This document shows, piece by piece, positions 1 through 8,246 of a stretch of 64,000 bases of DNA. This DNA comes from Altericroceibacterium spongiae (lineage in GTDB: Bacteria > Pseudomonadota > Alphaproteobacteria > Sphingomonadales > Sphingomonadaceae). The notes under the pieces are model-generated. The model did not search any database. It was not told where the DNA came from and saw nothing but the letters and a program-made list of their open reading frames with translations. The first letter of the stretch is position 1, and the number at the start of each line of letters is the position of its first letter. The stretch spans positions 310,001-374,000 of the forward strand of contig NZ_RAPF01000002.1 in assembly GCF_003610805.1 (NCBI RefSeq). Direction: 5' to 3'. Position numbers and translations under genes: made by a program.

Positions 1-51
1 CTGCAGCGGAAAATTGGATGCAAGATGAGTCCGTTTGCAAACCGCTCATAA
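1..51 (+). CDS. possible C-terminal tail of an upstream gene (partial)
   Basis: The first frame is open from base 1 to a TAA at 49-51 and encodes 16 residues ending in PFANRS. A hairpin begins directly after it, as expected at the end of a gene. The fragment is too short to assign to a family, and an open frame of this length can occur by chance. Confidence 0.25.
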   Translation: MQRKIGCKMSPFANRS

Positions 52-52
52 A

Positions 53-78
53 AAAGGCCGCCCTGTAAGGCGGCCTTT
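53..78 (-). terminator. intrinsic terminator, best oriented for the minus strand
   Basis: A 10-bp perfect stem (53-62 with 69-78) has a six-base loop. Read on the minus strand it is followed by six T residues (complement of the A run at 50-55); on the plus strand only three T follow. It therefore suits a minus-strand transcript ending here, although it may work in both directions. Confidence 0.7.
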
Positions 79-97
79 CATATACTTGCAGATCTGC

Positions 98-220
98 TCA
101 GATCGGCCAGTTCATCATCAGGGGGCGCTGTGAGGCTCCGGCGATGAACATGTCGATGAAGCGCTTTGCGAAGATGAGCATGGTGTCCTCCATAAATATG
201 TTGGGCACCTTCCCGGTCAT
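98..220 (-). CDS. possible small 40-residue protein, unknown function
   Basis: From ATG at 220 to TGA at 98 the minus strand encodes 40 residues, beginning [12 protein letters not shown] and ending LMMNWPI. It is rich in Met, Phe and Ile with a central amphipathic stretch, and most codons end in C or G like real genes nearby. A strong minus-strand terminator lies 20 bases after its stop. No clear ribosome binding site precedes the ATG, and no family is recognised. Antisense or intergenic sequence upstream of guaA remains possible. Confidence 0.35.
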   Translation of the reverse strand: MTGKVPNIFMEDTMLIFAKRFIDMFIAGASQRPLMMNWPI

Positions 221-389
221 CCGTGGGTCTTTTCTGTTTCTTGAGGCTGCATATGCTGTGCAGTCCGGCAATATTCAAATGACAAAAAGGTCAAACTTGT
301 TGCACCTTTTGCAAGTTCTCTATGCTTTGTCGGGATCAGGTGTCCAAGCCGTCTGGACAGGCTCGAACAGGAACCTTAACGGGGCTGGC

Positions 390-1964
390 ATGGACGCAGC
401 ACATCTTCCCGATTCCATCCTTATTGTCGATTTCGGCAGCCAGGTGACCCAGCTTATCGCGCGTCGTGTGCGTGAAGCAGGTGTTTATTCCGAAATCGCA
501 CCCTTTACGCAGGCGGAAGACGCCTTCAACCGGATGCAGCCGAAAGGCATTATCCTGTCCGGCTCGCCTGCTTCGGTATGTGACGAGGGGAGCCCGCGCG
601 CACCGCAAATCCTGTTTGATAGCGGCGTGCCGATCCTTGGCATTTGCTATGGACAGCAGGTGATGACCCATCAACTGGGGGGGGAAGTGCGGCCCGGTCA
701 TGAAACAGGCGACGGTGGCGAATTCGGCCGTGCTTTCCTGACAGTCAGCGATGAATGTGTGTTGTTTGACGGTCTGTGGAAGGTCGGCGAACGTCATCAG
801 GTCTGGATGAGCCATGGTGACAAAGTCACCGAATTTGCACCGGGCTTCCGGATCGTTGCCACATCCGATGGTGCGCCTTTCGCGCTGATCGCCGATGATG
901 AACGACGCTATTACGGCACGCAATTCCACCCTGAAGTGTTCCACACGCCTGATGGCGGGCGGTTGCTGGCCAATTTCGTGCGCCATGTCTGCGGTCTCGC
1001 CGGAGACTGGAGCATGGCAGAGTTTCGCAAGACGAAGATTCAGGAAATCCGCGAACAGGTGGGTGACGGTAAGGTCATTTGCGGCCTTTCCGGCGGGGTC
1101 GACAGCGCGGTGGCGGCGGTGCTGATTCACGAAGCTATAGGCGAACAGCTCACCTGCGTCTTCGTCGATCATGGTTTGATGCGGATGAACGAAGCCGAAC
1201 AGGTCGTGACTCTGTTCCGCGACCATTACAATATTCCGCTGGTGCATGTGGATGCCGAAGAAGAATTTCTCGGCGGGCTTGCCGGCGTCACGGATCCGGA
1301 AAAGAAACGTAAATTCATCGGCAAAGCCTTTATCGATCTGTTCGAAGCGGAAGCAAAGGCTATTGGCGGAGCTGACTTTCTCGCTCAGGGTACACTCTAT
1401 CCCGACGTTATCGAGAGCGTGAGCTTTACCGGCGGTCCTTCGGTGACGATCAAGAGCCACCATAATGTGGGTGGTTTGCCCGAGCGAATGAATATGAAGC
1501 TGGTTGAACCCTTGCGCGAACTTTTCAAGGATGAAGTGCGCGATCTGGGGCGTGAACTGGGGCTGCCCGAAATATTTGTCGGCCGTCATCCCTTTCCCGG
1601 GCCGGGTCTGGCGATTCGCATTCCAGGTGAAGTCACCAAGGAGCGTTGCGATATTTTACGCAAAGCCGATGCGATCTATCTAGAAGAGATTCGTAACGCC
1701 GGCCTGTACGACGCGATATGGCAGGCTTTTGCGGTGTTGCTCCCGGTCAAGACAGTGGGCGTAATGGGCGATGGCCGCACCTATGACAGCGTATGCGGCT
1801 TGCGCGCAGTGACATCGACCGACGGGATGACGGCAGACGTCTACCCATTCGATTCAGCCTTTCTTAGCCGGGTGGCCACCCGAATTATCAATGAAGTGCA
1901 GGGCATTAACCGTGTTGTCTATGACTACACCTCCAAGCCGCCCGGCACGATTGAGTGGGAGTAA
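390..1964 (+). CDS. guaA: GMP synthase (glutamine-hydrolysing)
   Basis: This 524-residue cytosolic enzyme makes GMP from XMP, ATP and glutamine, the last step of guanine nucleotide synthesis. The N-terminal class I glutamine amidotransferase domain has its nucleophile in GICYGQQ (about Cys86) and the FHPEV histidine/glutamate motif. The ATP-pyrophosphatase domain carries the PP-loop LSGGVDSAV near residue 233, and the C-terminal dimerisation domain ends [14 protein letters not shown]-like. The frame is open further upstream, but family alignment starts at the ATG at 390; the extra 82 residues upstream do not resemble GuaA. The next gene starts 14 bases after the stop, suggesting co-transcription. 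Confidence 0.97.
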   Translation: MDAAHLPDSILIVDFGSQVTQLIARRVREAGVYSEIAPFTQAEDAFNRMQPKGIILSGSPASVCDEGSPRAPQILFDSGVPILGICYGQQVMTHQLGGEVRPGHETGDGGEFGRAFLTVSDECVLFDGLWKVGERHQVWMSHGDKVTEFAPGFRIVATSDGAPFALIADDERRYYGTQFHPEVFHTPDGGRLLANFVRHVCGLAGDWSMAEFRKTKIQEIREQVGDGKVICGLSGGVDSAVAAVLIHEAIGEQLTCVFVDHGLMRMNEAEQVVTLFRDHYNIPLVHVDAEEEFLGGLAGVTDPEKKRKFIGKAFIDLFEAEAKAIGGADFLAQGTLYPDVIESVSFTGGPSVTIKSHHNVGGLPERMNMKLVEPLRELFKDEVRDLGRELGLPEIFVGRHPFPGPGLAIRIPGEVTKERCDILRKADAIYLEEIRNAGLYDAIWQAFAVLLPVKTVGVMGDGRTYDSVCGLRAVTSTDGMTADVYPFDSAFLSRVATRIINEVQGINRVVYDYTSKPPGTIEWE

Positions 1965-1977
1965 AAGGGAGCAACTA

Positions 1978-2220
1978 TTGATCGAACTGTTGAGACTGAT
2001 CGTAAAGGATTACGGTTGGATTCACGGCACGATTGGTCTGGTCGGCAATTGCGCTTTCTTTATTGGAAGCATCTTTTTTCTGCCTGATTTCGAAGCCTGG
2101 AAAACTGCAGGCGTCTGGCTGTTTATCGGCGGGTCTTTGCTTATGCTGGTCGGTGCGGCGGGAGATCTGGCCGTCAAGTTTTTCGATAGTAGCGAACGGC
2201 GCTCGCCACCTGCATCGTGA
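1978..2220 (+). CDS. YrhK-like small membrane protein
   Basis: Eighty residues with two hydrophobic segments and the pattern GNCAFFIGSIFFL ... GVWLFIGGSLLML, which matches YrhK-domain proteins of unknown function. The proposed start is a TTG at 1978 because an AAGGGAG ribosome binding site lies seven bases upstream; a TTG at 1951 inside guaA is an alternative. It sits directly behind guaA and is probably translated from the same message. The family assignment comes from motif resemblance only. Confidence 0.65.
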   Translation: MIELLRLIVKDYGWIHGTIGLVGNCAFFIGSIFFLPDFEAWKTAGVWLFIGGSLLMLVGAAGDLAVKFFDSSERRSPPAS

Positions 2221-2340
2221 GGGTGGAGGTGGACAGCTGGTCCGTTTGTTTCGTTTGCCGCCTGACCGTCAACAGCTTTCAACAGCTTTGGGTCGGAACA
2301 TCTGTAAGAATGGTCCATTGGGGCAGCGAAAGGAATTGCC

Positions 2341-3318
2341 ATGAAAGCTGCCATTTTTGACGAATTTGGTGACCCTGCAGAAGTTCTCAGTGCTGCTGAA
2401 ACCGAAATGCCCGAACCCGGTGCCGATGAAGTCCGAGTGCGCACAGGGCTTGCCGTCATTCATAATCACGATCTGAGCCTTGTTAGCGGTAATTACGGCT
2501 ACCAGCCGGAGCTTCCGGCGATTGGTGGCAGTGAAGCCATGGGTGTGATCGACAAGGTTGGAGAAGGTGTTGGCAACCTGAAGCCCGGCATGCGGGTGGC
2601 TACCGGTTTTACCAGCGGAACATGGGCAGAGTATTTTACGGTCAAGGCGGACTATGTGGTTCCTTTGCCAGATACGGTTGCTGATGAAGCGGCGGCTCAA
2701 ATGTTGGCTATGCCGTTGAGCGCGCTATTTGCGATAGAGACACTGGGTGCGAAGAAGGGCGACTGGATCCTGCAGAGTGGCGGTACCGGTGCAGTGGCCA
2801 AAGTTGTGGCTCAGCTCGGCAAGGCGTGGGGTATCGGGGTGGTGAATCTCGTCCGTCGGGAACATGCCGTTGCGGAGCTGGAAGAGCTGGGTATCGGTAA
2901 TGCAGTGGTGACGGCCAGTGAAGACTGGCCGGATCGTGTTGCCGAAATTGTCGATGGTGAGCCCATCACCGGCATCATCGATAGTGTGGGCGGTGATCTC
3001 GCCGGTCAGATGCTACATCTTATGGCGAACAACGGCCTGTTTCTCAGTTTCGGTGCGATGTCCGGTGAAGCGCTGCAATTATCGCCTCGCGATCTGATTA
3101 TGAAACAAGCAGAGGTAAAAGGCTTCTGGCTTGGAAAAATGCTGGAAACCATGCCAATTGAAAAGCTCAGGCAGTCGATTGGCGCACTGGTGGAACTGCT
3201 GAGCGAGGGAAGCGTGACCCTGCAAACCGGAAATATATATTCTCTGGATCGGATTGGCGAAGCCGTGAAAGCTGCACGCGAGAAAGCCAGGGGCGGAAAG
3301 ATACTCATTCGGCCGTGA
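2341..3318 (+). CDS. zinc-type alcohol dehydrogenase-like / quinone oxidoreductase-family protein
   Basis: A 325-residue medium-chain dehydrogenase/reductase. The N-terminal GroES-like fold starts MKAAIFDEFGDP, and a Rossmann nucleotide-binding segment has SGGTGAVAKVVAQLGKAWG near residue 150 followed by a basic NLVRRE, which favours NADPH. The catalytic-zinc and structural-zinc cysteines of true alcohol dehydrogenases are absent, so it belongs to the zinc-independent reductases (quinone oxidoreductase or enoyl-thioester reductase types). The substrate cannot be told from sequence. An AAAGGAA ribosome binding site precedes the ATG. Confidence 0.85.
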   Translation: MKAAIFDEFGDPAEVLSAAETEMPEPGADEVRVRTGLAVIHNHDLSLVSGNYGYQPELPAIGGSEAMGVIDKVGEGVGNLKPGMRVATGFTSGTWAEYFTVKADYVVPLPDTVADEAAAQMLAMPLSALFAIETLGAKKGDWILQSGGTGAVAKVVAQLGKAWGIGVVNLVRREHAVAELEELGIGNAVVTASEDWPDRVAEIVDGEPITGIIDSVGGDLAGQMLHLMANNGLFLSFGAMSGEALQLSPRDLIMKQAEVKGFWLGKMLETMPIEKLRQSIGALVELLSEGSVTLQTGNIYSLDRIGEAVKAAREKARGGKILIRP

Positions 3319-3348
3319 TATGCCGGTGCTTCAACGGTCTCCCGGTTT

Positions 3349-3903
3349 TTACCAGACGAAGCCGGCTTTTATCGCACGCTTTTCGGCTGGTGTGCTGATC
3401 CGGCCAAGCAGCTTGTTGCGATGAGGGAATCGCCCGAAGCGAGCTATCATTGCGTAATGGGAGCGGGCATGGGGCATGCCATAGTTGCGGCCAAGACCGG
3501 TAAAATACTCGCGACTCCAGAGCTGGTCGGCAATAAATTCACTATGCATCAGCGGCATGGCAAGGAAGTGACGTTGCTGCCGCGGTAAGGTCAGATCGTA
3601 ACGATCGACCAGTGCCCGGCGTGTAATTGTTCGGGCGAGCGGATCGAAGGCAAAGCTGCGCCGCGTTTCGCGATAAATATTGCGAGGCACCTGATCGAAC
3701 AGCAGCACGGCTGCCAGAGCGGTCTGCGCATTACCCAGAAACTCGTGTGCAGGACGATTCCACAACATCAGCAAGTCAGGCTCGAAGCGCTTGCGTAGCT
3801 CGGCATCGACCGTCGGAGCTGGTTGAAACCAGTCCGACGGTTTGAGTGTATGGAACCAGAAGTGCAGCAATTCTCTCGCCCAGCGGCGATGCGGGGCGGT
3901 CAT
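3349..3903 (-). CDS. DUF924 family protein
   Basis: This 184-residue protein matches the DUF924 family, soluble all-helical proteins with a TPR-like fold and no established reaction. Family landmarks are visible: LHFWF at the start, WFQ, FDQVPRNIYR in the middle and FGRFPHRN near the C-terminus. It lies convergent to the preceding reductase gene and just downstream of a small exported protein on the same strand, six bases away, so the two are probably co-transcribed. Confidence 0.9.
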   Translation of the reverse strand: MTAPHRRWARELLHFWFHTLKPSDWFQPAPTVDAELRKRFEPDLLMLWNRPAHEFLGNAQTALAAVLLFDQVPRNIYRETRRSFAFDPLARTITRRALVDRYDLTLPRQQRHFLAMPLMHSEFIADQLWSREYFTGLGRNYGMPHARSHYAMIARFGRFPHRNKLLGRISTPAEKRAIKAGFVW

Positions 3904-3908
3904 GCAGC

Positions 3909-4304
3909 TTAGTCCTTCTTGGTATAAGGAACGAAGTCGCTCAGGAAGACAAAGCCGGTAGGGAAACCGCTGCTGCGATCAACCGTACGGATGACATCCT
4001 GCCGGCAAAGCTGGCTGCCGAACCGCTTGAACACGAAAATATCCCGGTCATCCAGATCTTCCGGCCGGTCGGGGCGGGCAACATAAATGGTTTTGCCAGC
4101 ATCATACACGACTGCCGTCTGATTGATGATTTGCAAGCGATCCTGAATAGGCGTGGAAATACAGTTTCGCGGTTCCCCCGCCTCTCGTCCTTCAAGCATT
4201 TTTGCGAGACGGGCCTCACCCTTTTCTTTCTGGGTTTCGGCATAAGCGACAGTGCTGGATAACGCCATGGACGCACCAGCAAGAGCCAGGATCAATTTCT
4301 TCAT
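3909..4304 (-). CDS. exported protein of unknown function
   Basis: Encodes 131 residues. A clear Sec signal peptide (MKKLILALAGASMALSSTVA, cleavage after AYA) is followed by a charged mature domain of about 108 residues. Two cysteines (in RNCIST and SQLCRQ) could form a disulfide in the periplasm. A strong TAGGAGG ribosome binding site precedes the ATG. I do not recognise the family; similar short periplasmic proteins with two cysteines are common in sphingomonads. Confidence 0.75.
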   Translation of the reverse strand: MKKLILALAGASMALSSTVAYAETQKEKGEARLAKMLEGREAGEPRNCISTPIQDRLQIINQTAVVYDAGKTIYVARPDRPEDLDDRDIFVFKRFGSQLCRQDVIRTVDRSSGFPTGFVFLSDFVPYTKKD

Positions 4305-4374
4305 GATAACCTCCTAACGAGGAGCATAGTCTAGCAAACAGGGGTTAATCTGTTCTGACTCAACGACAGGCCGT

Positions 4375-5799
4375 TCAACCGGTTCCGCCGACGGTCAGGC
4401 CGTTCACCAGAAGAGAGGGCTGGCCGACTCCTGCCGGAACGCTTTGACCGCCTTTACCGCAAGTGCCGACACCTTCATCAAGTGCCAGATCATTGCCGAT
4501 GCCGATCACGCGGGTCAGCACTGAGGGACCATCGCCTATCAGGGTGGCACCTTTGATCGGTGCACCCAGCTTGCCATTCTCCACCTTGTAGGCTTCAGTG
4601 CAGGAAAAGACGAATTTGCCCGATACGATATCGACCTGACCACCGCCGAAACTCTTGGCAAAGATTCCGTTCTTCATGCCGGACAGGAGCTCGGCAGGAT
4701 CATCCTTGCCTGCCTTCATAAAGGTGTTGGTCATGCGCGGCATAGGTGCATGAGCATAGCTCTGGCGTCGGCCATTGCCGGTCGCTTCCACACCCATCAA
4801 CCGGGCATTGAGGCGATCTTGCATATAGCCTTTGAGCACACCATCCTCGATCAGCACTGTTTCGCCTGTTGGTGTGCCTTCGTCGTCGATCGAGAGTGAT
4901 CCGCGCCGGTCAGCGATTGAACCGTCATCCACGACAGTCACACCCGAGGCGGCAACCTGTTCACCTATCCGGCCGGAAAAAGCACTGGTCCCTTTTCGGT
5001 TGAAATCACCTTCCAGCCCGTGGCCCACTGCCTCGTGAAGCAAGACACCGGGCCAGCCCGGACCGAGCAGAACGGTCATTTCACCAGCAGGTGCAGCTAC
5101 ACTCTCGAGATTGACTGTAGCCTGTGCTAGCGCCTCGTCGATTGCACGGTTCCAGTTCGCTTCGTCGAACAGGCGATCGTAGAGATAGCGCCCGCCCATA
5201 CCGAAGCTGCCGCTCTCGCGCCGTCCATTGCTTTCCGCGACAATGCTGACATTGAGTCGGACGAGCGGGCGGATATCGGTGGCGACAAAACCATCCGGGC
5301 GGACGATTTCGATCACGCTCCAGCTTCCCACCAATGAGGCGCTTACCTGGGCAACGCGAGGGTCGCGGGCGCGGGCCGCCGCATCGATTTTTTCGAGAAG
5401 CGCGCGTTTGTCTGCGAAGGGAATGAGGTCGAGTGGAGACTGGTCAGTATAAAGATGGCGATTGGTTGCGCGCGGCGGAGCGGATCGTTTCGCTGTCGTC
5501 GGATCGAGCAGCTTCAGCGTTTCTCCCGCGCGGGCAATAGCGGCCGCACTGAGATCACTGGCATGGGCAAAGCCAGTCGTTTCGCCCGTGACGCCACGCA
5601 GACCAAAACCGGCATCGCGCGAATAATCGCAGGTTTTCAGCCGCCCGTCATCGAACACAAATGTTTCGCTGGCGGAAAACTGAAGATAAAGCTCCCCGTC
5701 ATCGCAGGTTGCCAGTGTCCGGGAGGCAAGACGCTGAGCTTCGTCAGGAGAAAGTTTATCCTCTGTGTAGAGAAAAGCGCGCGGATCGGATTGTGTCAT
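4375..5799 (-). CDS. tldD: metalloprotease TldD
   Basis: Encodes 474 residues, the usual length for TldD, one half of the TldD/TldE zinc protease that trims unfolded peptides and matures some modified peptides. The zinc-binding HExxxH motif is HEAVGH at residues 255-260, and the C-terminal domain has the family sequence VFSCTEAYKVENGK. No tldE gene is next to it, so the partner must lie elsewhere. The ATG at 5799 aligns with family starts. Confidence 0.95.
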   Translation of the reverse strand: MTQSDPRAFLYTEDKLSPDEAQRLASRTLATCDDGELYLQFSASETFVFDDGRLKTCDYSRDAGFGLRGVTGETTGFAHASDLSAAAIARAGETLKLLDPTTAKRSAPPRATNRHLYTDQSPLDLIPFADKRALLEKIDAAARARDPRVAQVSASLVGSWSVIEIVRPDGFVATDIRPLVRLNVSIVAESNGRRESGSFGMGGRYLYDRLFDEANWNRAIDEALAQATVNLESVAAPAGEMTVLLGPGWPGVLLHEAVGHGLEGDFNRKGTSAFSGRIGEQVAASGVTVVDDGSIADRRGSLSIDDEGTPTGETVLIEDGVLKGYMQDRLNARLMGVEATGNGRRQSYAHAPMPRMTNTFMKAGKDDPAELLSGMKNGIFAKSFGGGQVDIVSGKFVFSCTEAYKVENGKLGAPIKGATLIGDGPSVLTRVIGIGNDLALDEGVGTCGKGGQSVPAGVGQPSLLVNGLTVGGTG

Positions 5800-5904
5800 G
5801 ACCTACGCTATAGGCTGATAGGTTCTCCGGGGAAAGATCGTCTGTAGAAAGAGGCTCTGCTACACAGGCTCACCACTCCGCAAAGACCGGACCGCCATTA
5901 CCTT

Positions 5905-6165
5905 TCAGGCGACGCTTGCATCGCCAGGTTCCGGCAGGTCGCCGGCTTGCAATTCGTGAATGCCGTGTTCGGCCGGGCTGCCCTTGAGCACAAAGCGACG
6001 ATCACAATAACCGCATTCGACATAACCCTTTTCGTCAATTTCCATATAGACGCGGGGATGGCCGAGAGCAGCAGGCTTGTATCCTGCACCGGGGCGGATC
6101 GAGCCGGAACCGTCACACCATACACGGTGGGTTTCGACAATGGTTGTTTCAGGCACGTCGGTCAT
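5905..6165 (-). CDS. zinc-finger (zf-CHCC) protein, NDUFS6-like
   Basis: A small 86-residue protein with the spacing VWCDGSG ... LGHPRVYME ... GYVECGYCDRRF, i.e. one Cys, one His and a CxxC, the zf-CHCC pattern. In mitochondria and Alphaproteobacteria this domain is found in the complex I accessory subunit NDUFS6 and its bacterial relatives, where it binds zinc. A GAGG ribosome binding site precedes the ATG. A direct role in complex I is inferred from the family only; no nuo genes are in this window. Confidence 0.85.
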   Translation of the reverse strand: MTDVPETTIVETHRVWCDGSGSIRPGAGYKPAALGHPRVYMEIDEKGYVECGYCDRRFVLKGSPAEHGIHELQAGDLPEPGDASVA

Positions 6166-6226
6166 GCCTCGTTCTTACCGCCAAGCGATGATTCCCGCAA
6201 TATGTCATGTCGCGTGAAGCCCGGAC

Positions 6227-6601
6227 TCACTCGGTCGGATGGTAGCCAGGCAGACAAAAATGCCGATACATTTGCTGTGAATCCGCCACCAAAGCTTCCG
6301 GATCATTATAATATTGCGGATCGCTTTCCATAACATGTTCTCGACTCGCGATGAAGCGCTGTGCCTGAGATGCTCCCATCGAACTGGAGAGCTGGTCCAG
6401 ATAATAGTTTCGCACCTGCTGTGCTCGCAGTGAACCGGTTGGCCCCTTGGTTCGCATAACATTGTCGGAAACGAGATAGCAGTCCGCTTGATCGCGTTGC
6501 GATGTGCGGTGTTCCTGCGCAATACCTGCACCGGCAAGAGCAAGGCTCAGACCGGCCAGTATGGCGGCACAAAAGCGGTGCTTGCGTTTAGATACTGGCA
6601 T
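6227..6601 (-). CDS. exported protein of unknown function
   Basis: Encodes 124 residues beginning with a basic N-region and a hydrophobic core ending AGAGIAQ, a typical Sec signal peptide. The mature part has two cysteines (QADCYLV and RHFCLPG) and a helical Gln/Ser-rich middle. It lies upstream of the zinc-finger gene on the same strand, 61 bases away. No family recognised. Confidence 0.65.
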   Translation of the reverse strand: MPVSKRKHRFCAAILAGLSLALAGAGIAQEHRTSQRDQADCYLVSDNVMRTKGPTGSLRAQQVRNYYLDQLSSSMGASQAQRFIASREHVMESDPQYYNDPEALVADSQQMYRHFCLPGYHPTE

Positions 6602-6753
6602 TGATCACCTGTCATCGGGAGAGTGTGTGGGTGTTTGTGAGGCGTGTTATGAACCGCGGCTGAGCTGGTGAATATTTTTCGTGTGAACGAGAATGGCGTG
6701 TTGCAATTAAGAGGTGCTTGGCGAAACTGACTTGGAAGCCTAGAGACGCCCTC

Positions 6754-7695
6754 ATGAGCGAAGCAGCAATCTCGATCCGTAATCTCGTCAAGGAATATGC
6801 CGGAGAAGGGCAGTCGCCACCGAAGAAGGCGTTGAAAGGCGTCAGCTTCGATGTGCCGCAAGGCGGTGTTTTCGGATTGCTGGGGCCGAATGGCGCGGGC
6901 AAATCTACCCTCATCAACATTTTGGCCGGACTGGTCATGAAAACCTCTGGTGAAGTCTCAATCTGGGGGCACGATATCGATCGCAATCAGCGTAATGCCA
7001 AAGCCAGTATTGGCATTGTCCCTCAGGAAATCGTGTTCGACCCTTTCTTTACTCCCTTTGAGGTTCTGGAAAATCAGGGCGGCATGTACGGTGTTCCCAA
7101 AGCGCTGCGTCGCTCAGAGGAACTATTGCGGGCTGTCCATCTGGCTGACAAGCGTGATGCCTATGCAAGATCGCTTTCGGGGGGGATGAAGCGCCGTCTG
7201 CTGATTGCCAAAGCTATGGTCCATTCACCGCCTATTCTTGTTCTGGACGAGCCTACTGCCGGTGTAGATGTGGAGTTGCGCCGCCAGCTCTGGGAACTGG
7301 TGGGCGAGCTCAATGCTGAGGGTGTCACAGTGGTTCTCACCACGCATTATCTGGAGGAAGCCGAAGAACTGTGTGAACGGATTGCGATTATCAATCATGG
7401 CGAGTTGATAACGAACAAACCGACACGCGAATTGGTGGGCATGATGCGGGAGAAAATCATTGTGCTGACAGTCGATCAGGACATCGAGATCATTCCGCAA
7501 AGCCCGGCCTTTCTGCGTTGTGATAAACAGGGTGACCGGATACTTGAGATTGCTTATAACAAGGACGAGATCACTGCAGGGCAGGTGATGGGGCTCATTC
7601 AGGATGAGGGCTTCCGAATCAAGGACGTTTCTACTCGCGAAGCTGATCTGGAAGATGTCTTTGTAAAGCTTACCAGCGAAAATAACGCGATCTGA
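6754..7695 (+). CDS. ABC transporter ATP-binding protein (ABC-2 / YadG type)
   Basis: A 313-residue ATPase of an ABC exporter. It shows Walker A GPNGAGKST, Q-loop VPQE, signature LSGGMKRR and Walker B ILVLDEPTAG, followed by an H-loop in TTHYLEEAEE. The C-terminal 80 residues form the extension typical of ABC-2 ATPases such as YadG. No permease gene is adjacent, so the partner is encoded elsewhere. The frame is open 12 codons upstream, but family alignment supports the ATG at 6754. Confidence 0.92.
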   Translation: MSEAAISIRNLVKEYAGEGQSPPKKALKGVSFDVPQGGVFGLLGPNGAGKSTLINILAGLVMKTSGEVSIWGHDIDRNQRNAKASIGIVPQEIVFDPFFTPFEVLENQGGMYGVPKALRRSEELLRAVHLADKRDAYARSLSGGMKRRLLIAKAMVHSPPILVLDEPTAGVDVELRRQLWELVGELNAEGVTVVLTTHYLEEAEELCERIAIINHGELITNKPTRELVGMMREKIIVLTVDQDIEIIPQSPAFLRCDKQGDRILEIAYNKDEITAGQVMGLIQDEGFRIKDVSTREADLEDVFVKLTSENNAI

Positions 7696-7701
7696 AGTTG
7701 G

Positions 7702-8043
7702 CTATCGGTCTCTATCTCGGAGCAAACGCCATACTTTATGGCGTTTGCGAATGATGGGGGCCTCACAGAATGCACAGCGACTGACATAGGTTTTACCATT
7801 CCATTTAGCGGCATGGTTGGCGGGTGTGTGACGATTCAAGATGCAAAATAGGCGGTGCCAGCCGGAAGTCCTGCCCGTCTTGGGTTTGTCGGCTATCCAG
7901 TGCCCTTGATGGTCGAGATGAATGGGACTGTCGCAGTGGCGGCACTGTGCCCTGCGTTGCAGATTTTCTTTATATTCACTTCCCGGTTCAGGGTCGTGCT
8001 TGTCCATGCTGCAAAGCAGCGGAGAGAGCGGCTTGGGTGTCAT
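7702..8043 (-). CDS. small double zinc-ribbon-like protein, unknown
   Basis: Encodes 113 residues with two CxxC knuckles (CRHCDSP and CAFCEAP), a central FCILNRH, and a basic C-terminus (RKRHKVWRLLRDRDR), consistent with a zinc-binding, possibly nucleic-acid-binding protein. An AAGGAG ribosome binding site eight bases before the ATG at 8043 decides the start. It is convergent with the ABC ATPase gene, only six bases apart. No named family recognised. Confidence 0.6.
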   Translation of the reverse strand: MTPKPLSPLLCSMDKHDPEPGSEYKENLQRRAQCRHCDSPIHLDHQGHWIADKPKTGRTSGWHRLFCILNRHTPANHAAKWNGKTYVSRCAFCEAPIIRKRHKVWRLLRDRDR

Positions 8044-8246
8044 ATATGGCACTCCTTCGGCAAAAGTGCGAAAAAGTGAGGCTTCAGCACTTTGTTAGGT
8101 CTTGCCTGTCGATCGATTTCCGAGCTGGCGACTCATCATCAATGGTGCGCTGCAAAATTTGCGGCAAAAAAGGAATCGGCGCAAGAGGCGTATGATGAAT
8201 CGACAGGATGCTTGCGGCTGACCGATTGGCGCGGCATGAGCGCTTA

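Noticed and set aside
336-1589. Long minus-strand open frame opposite guaA
   Set aside because: Shadow of a well-defined gene; its translation shows no domain.
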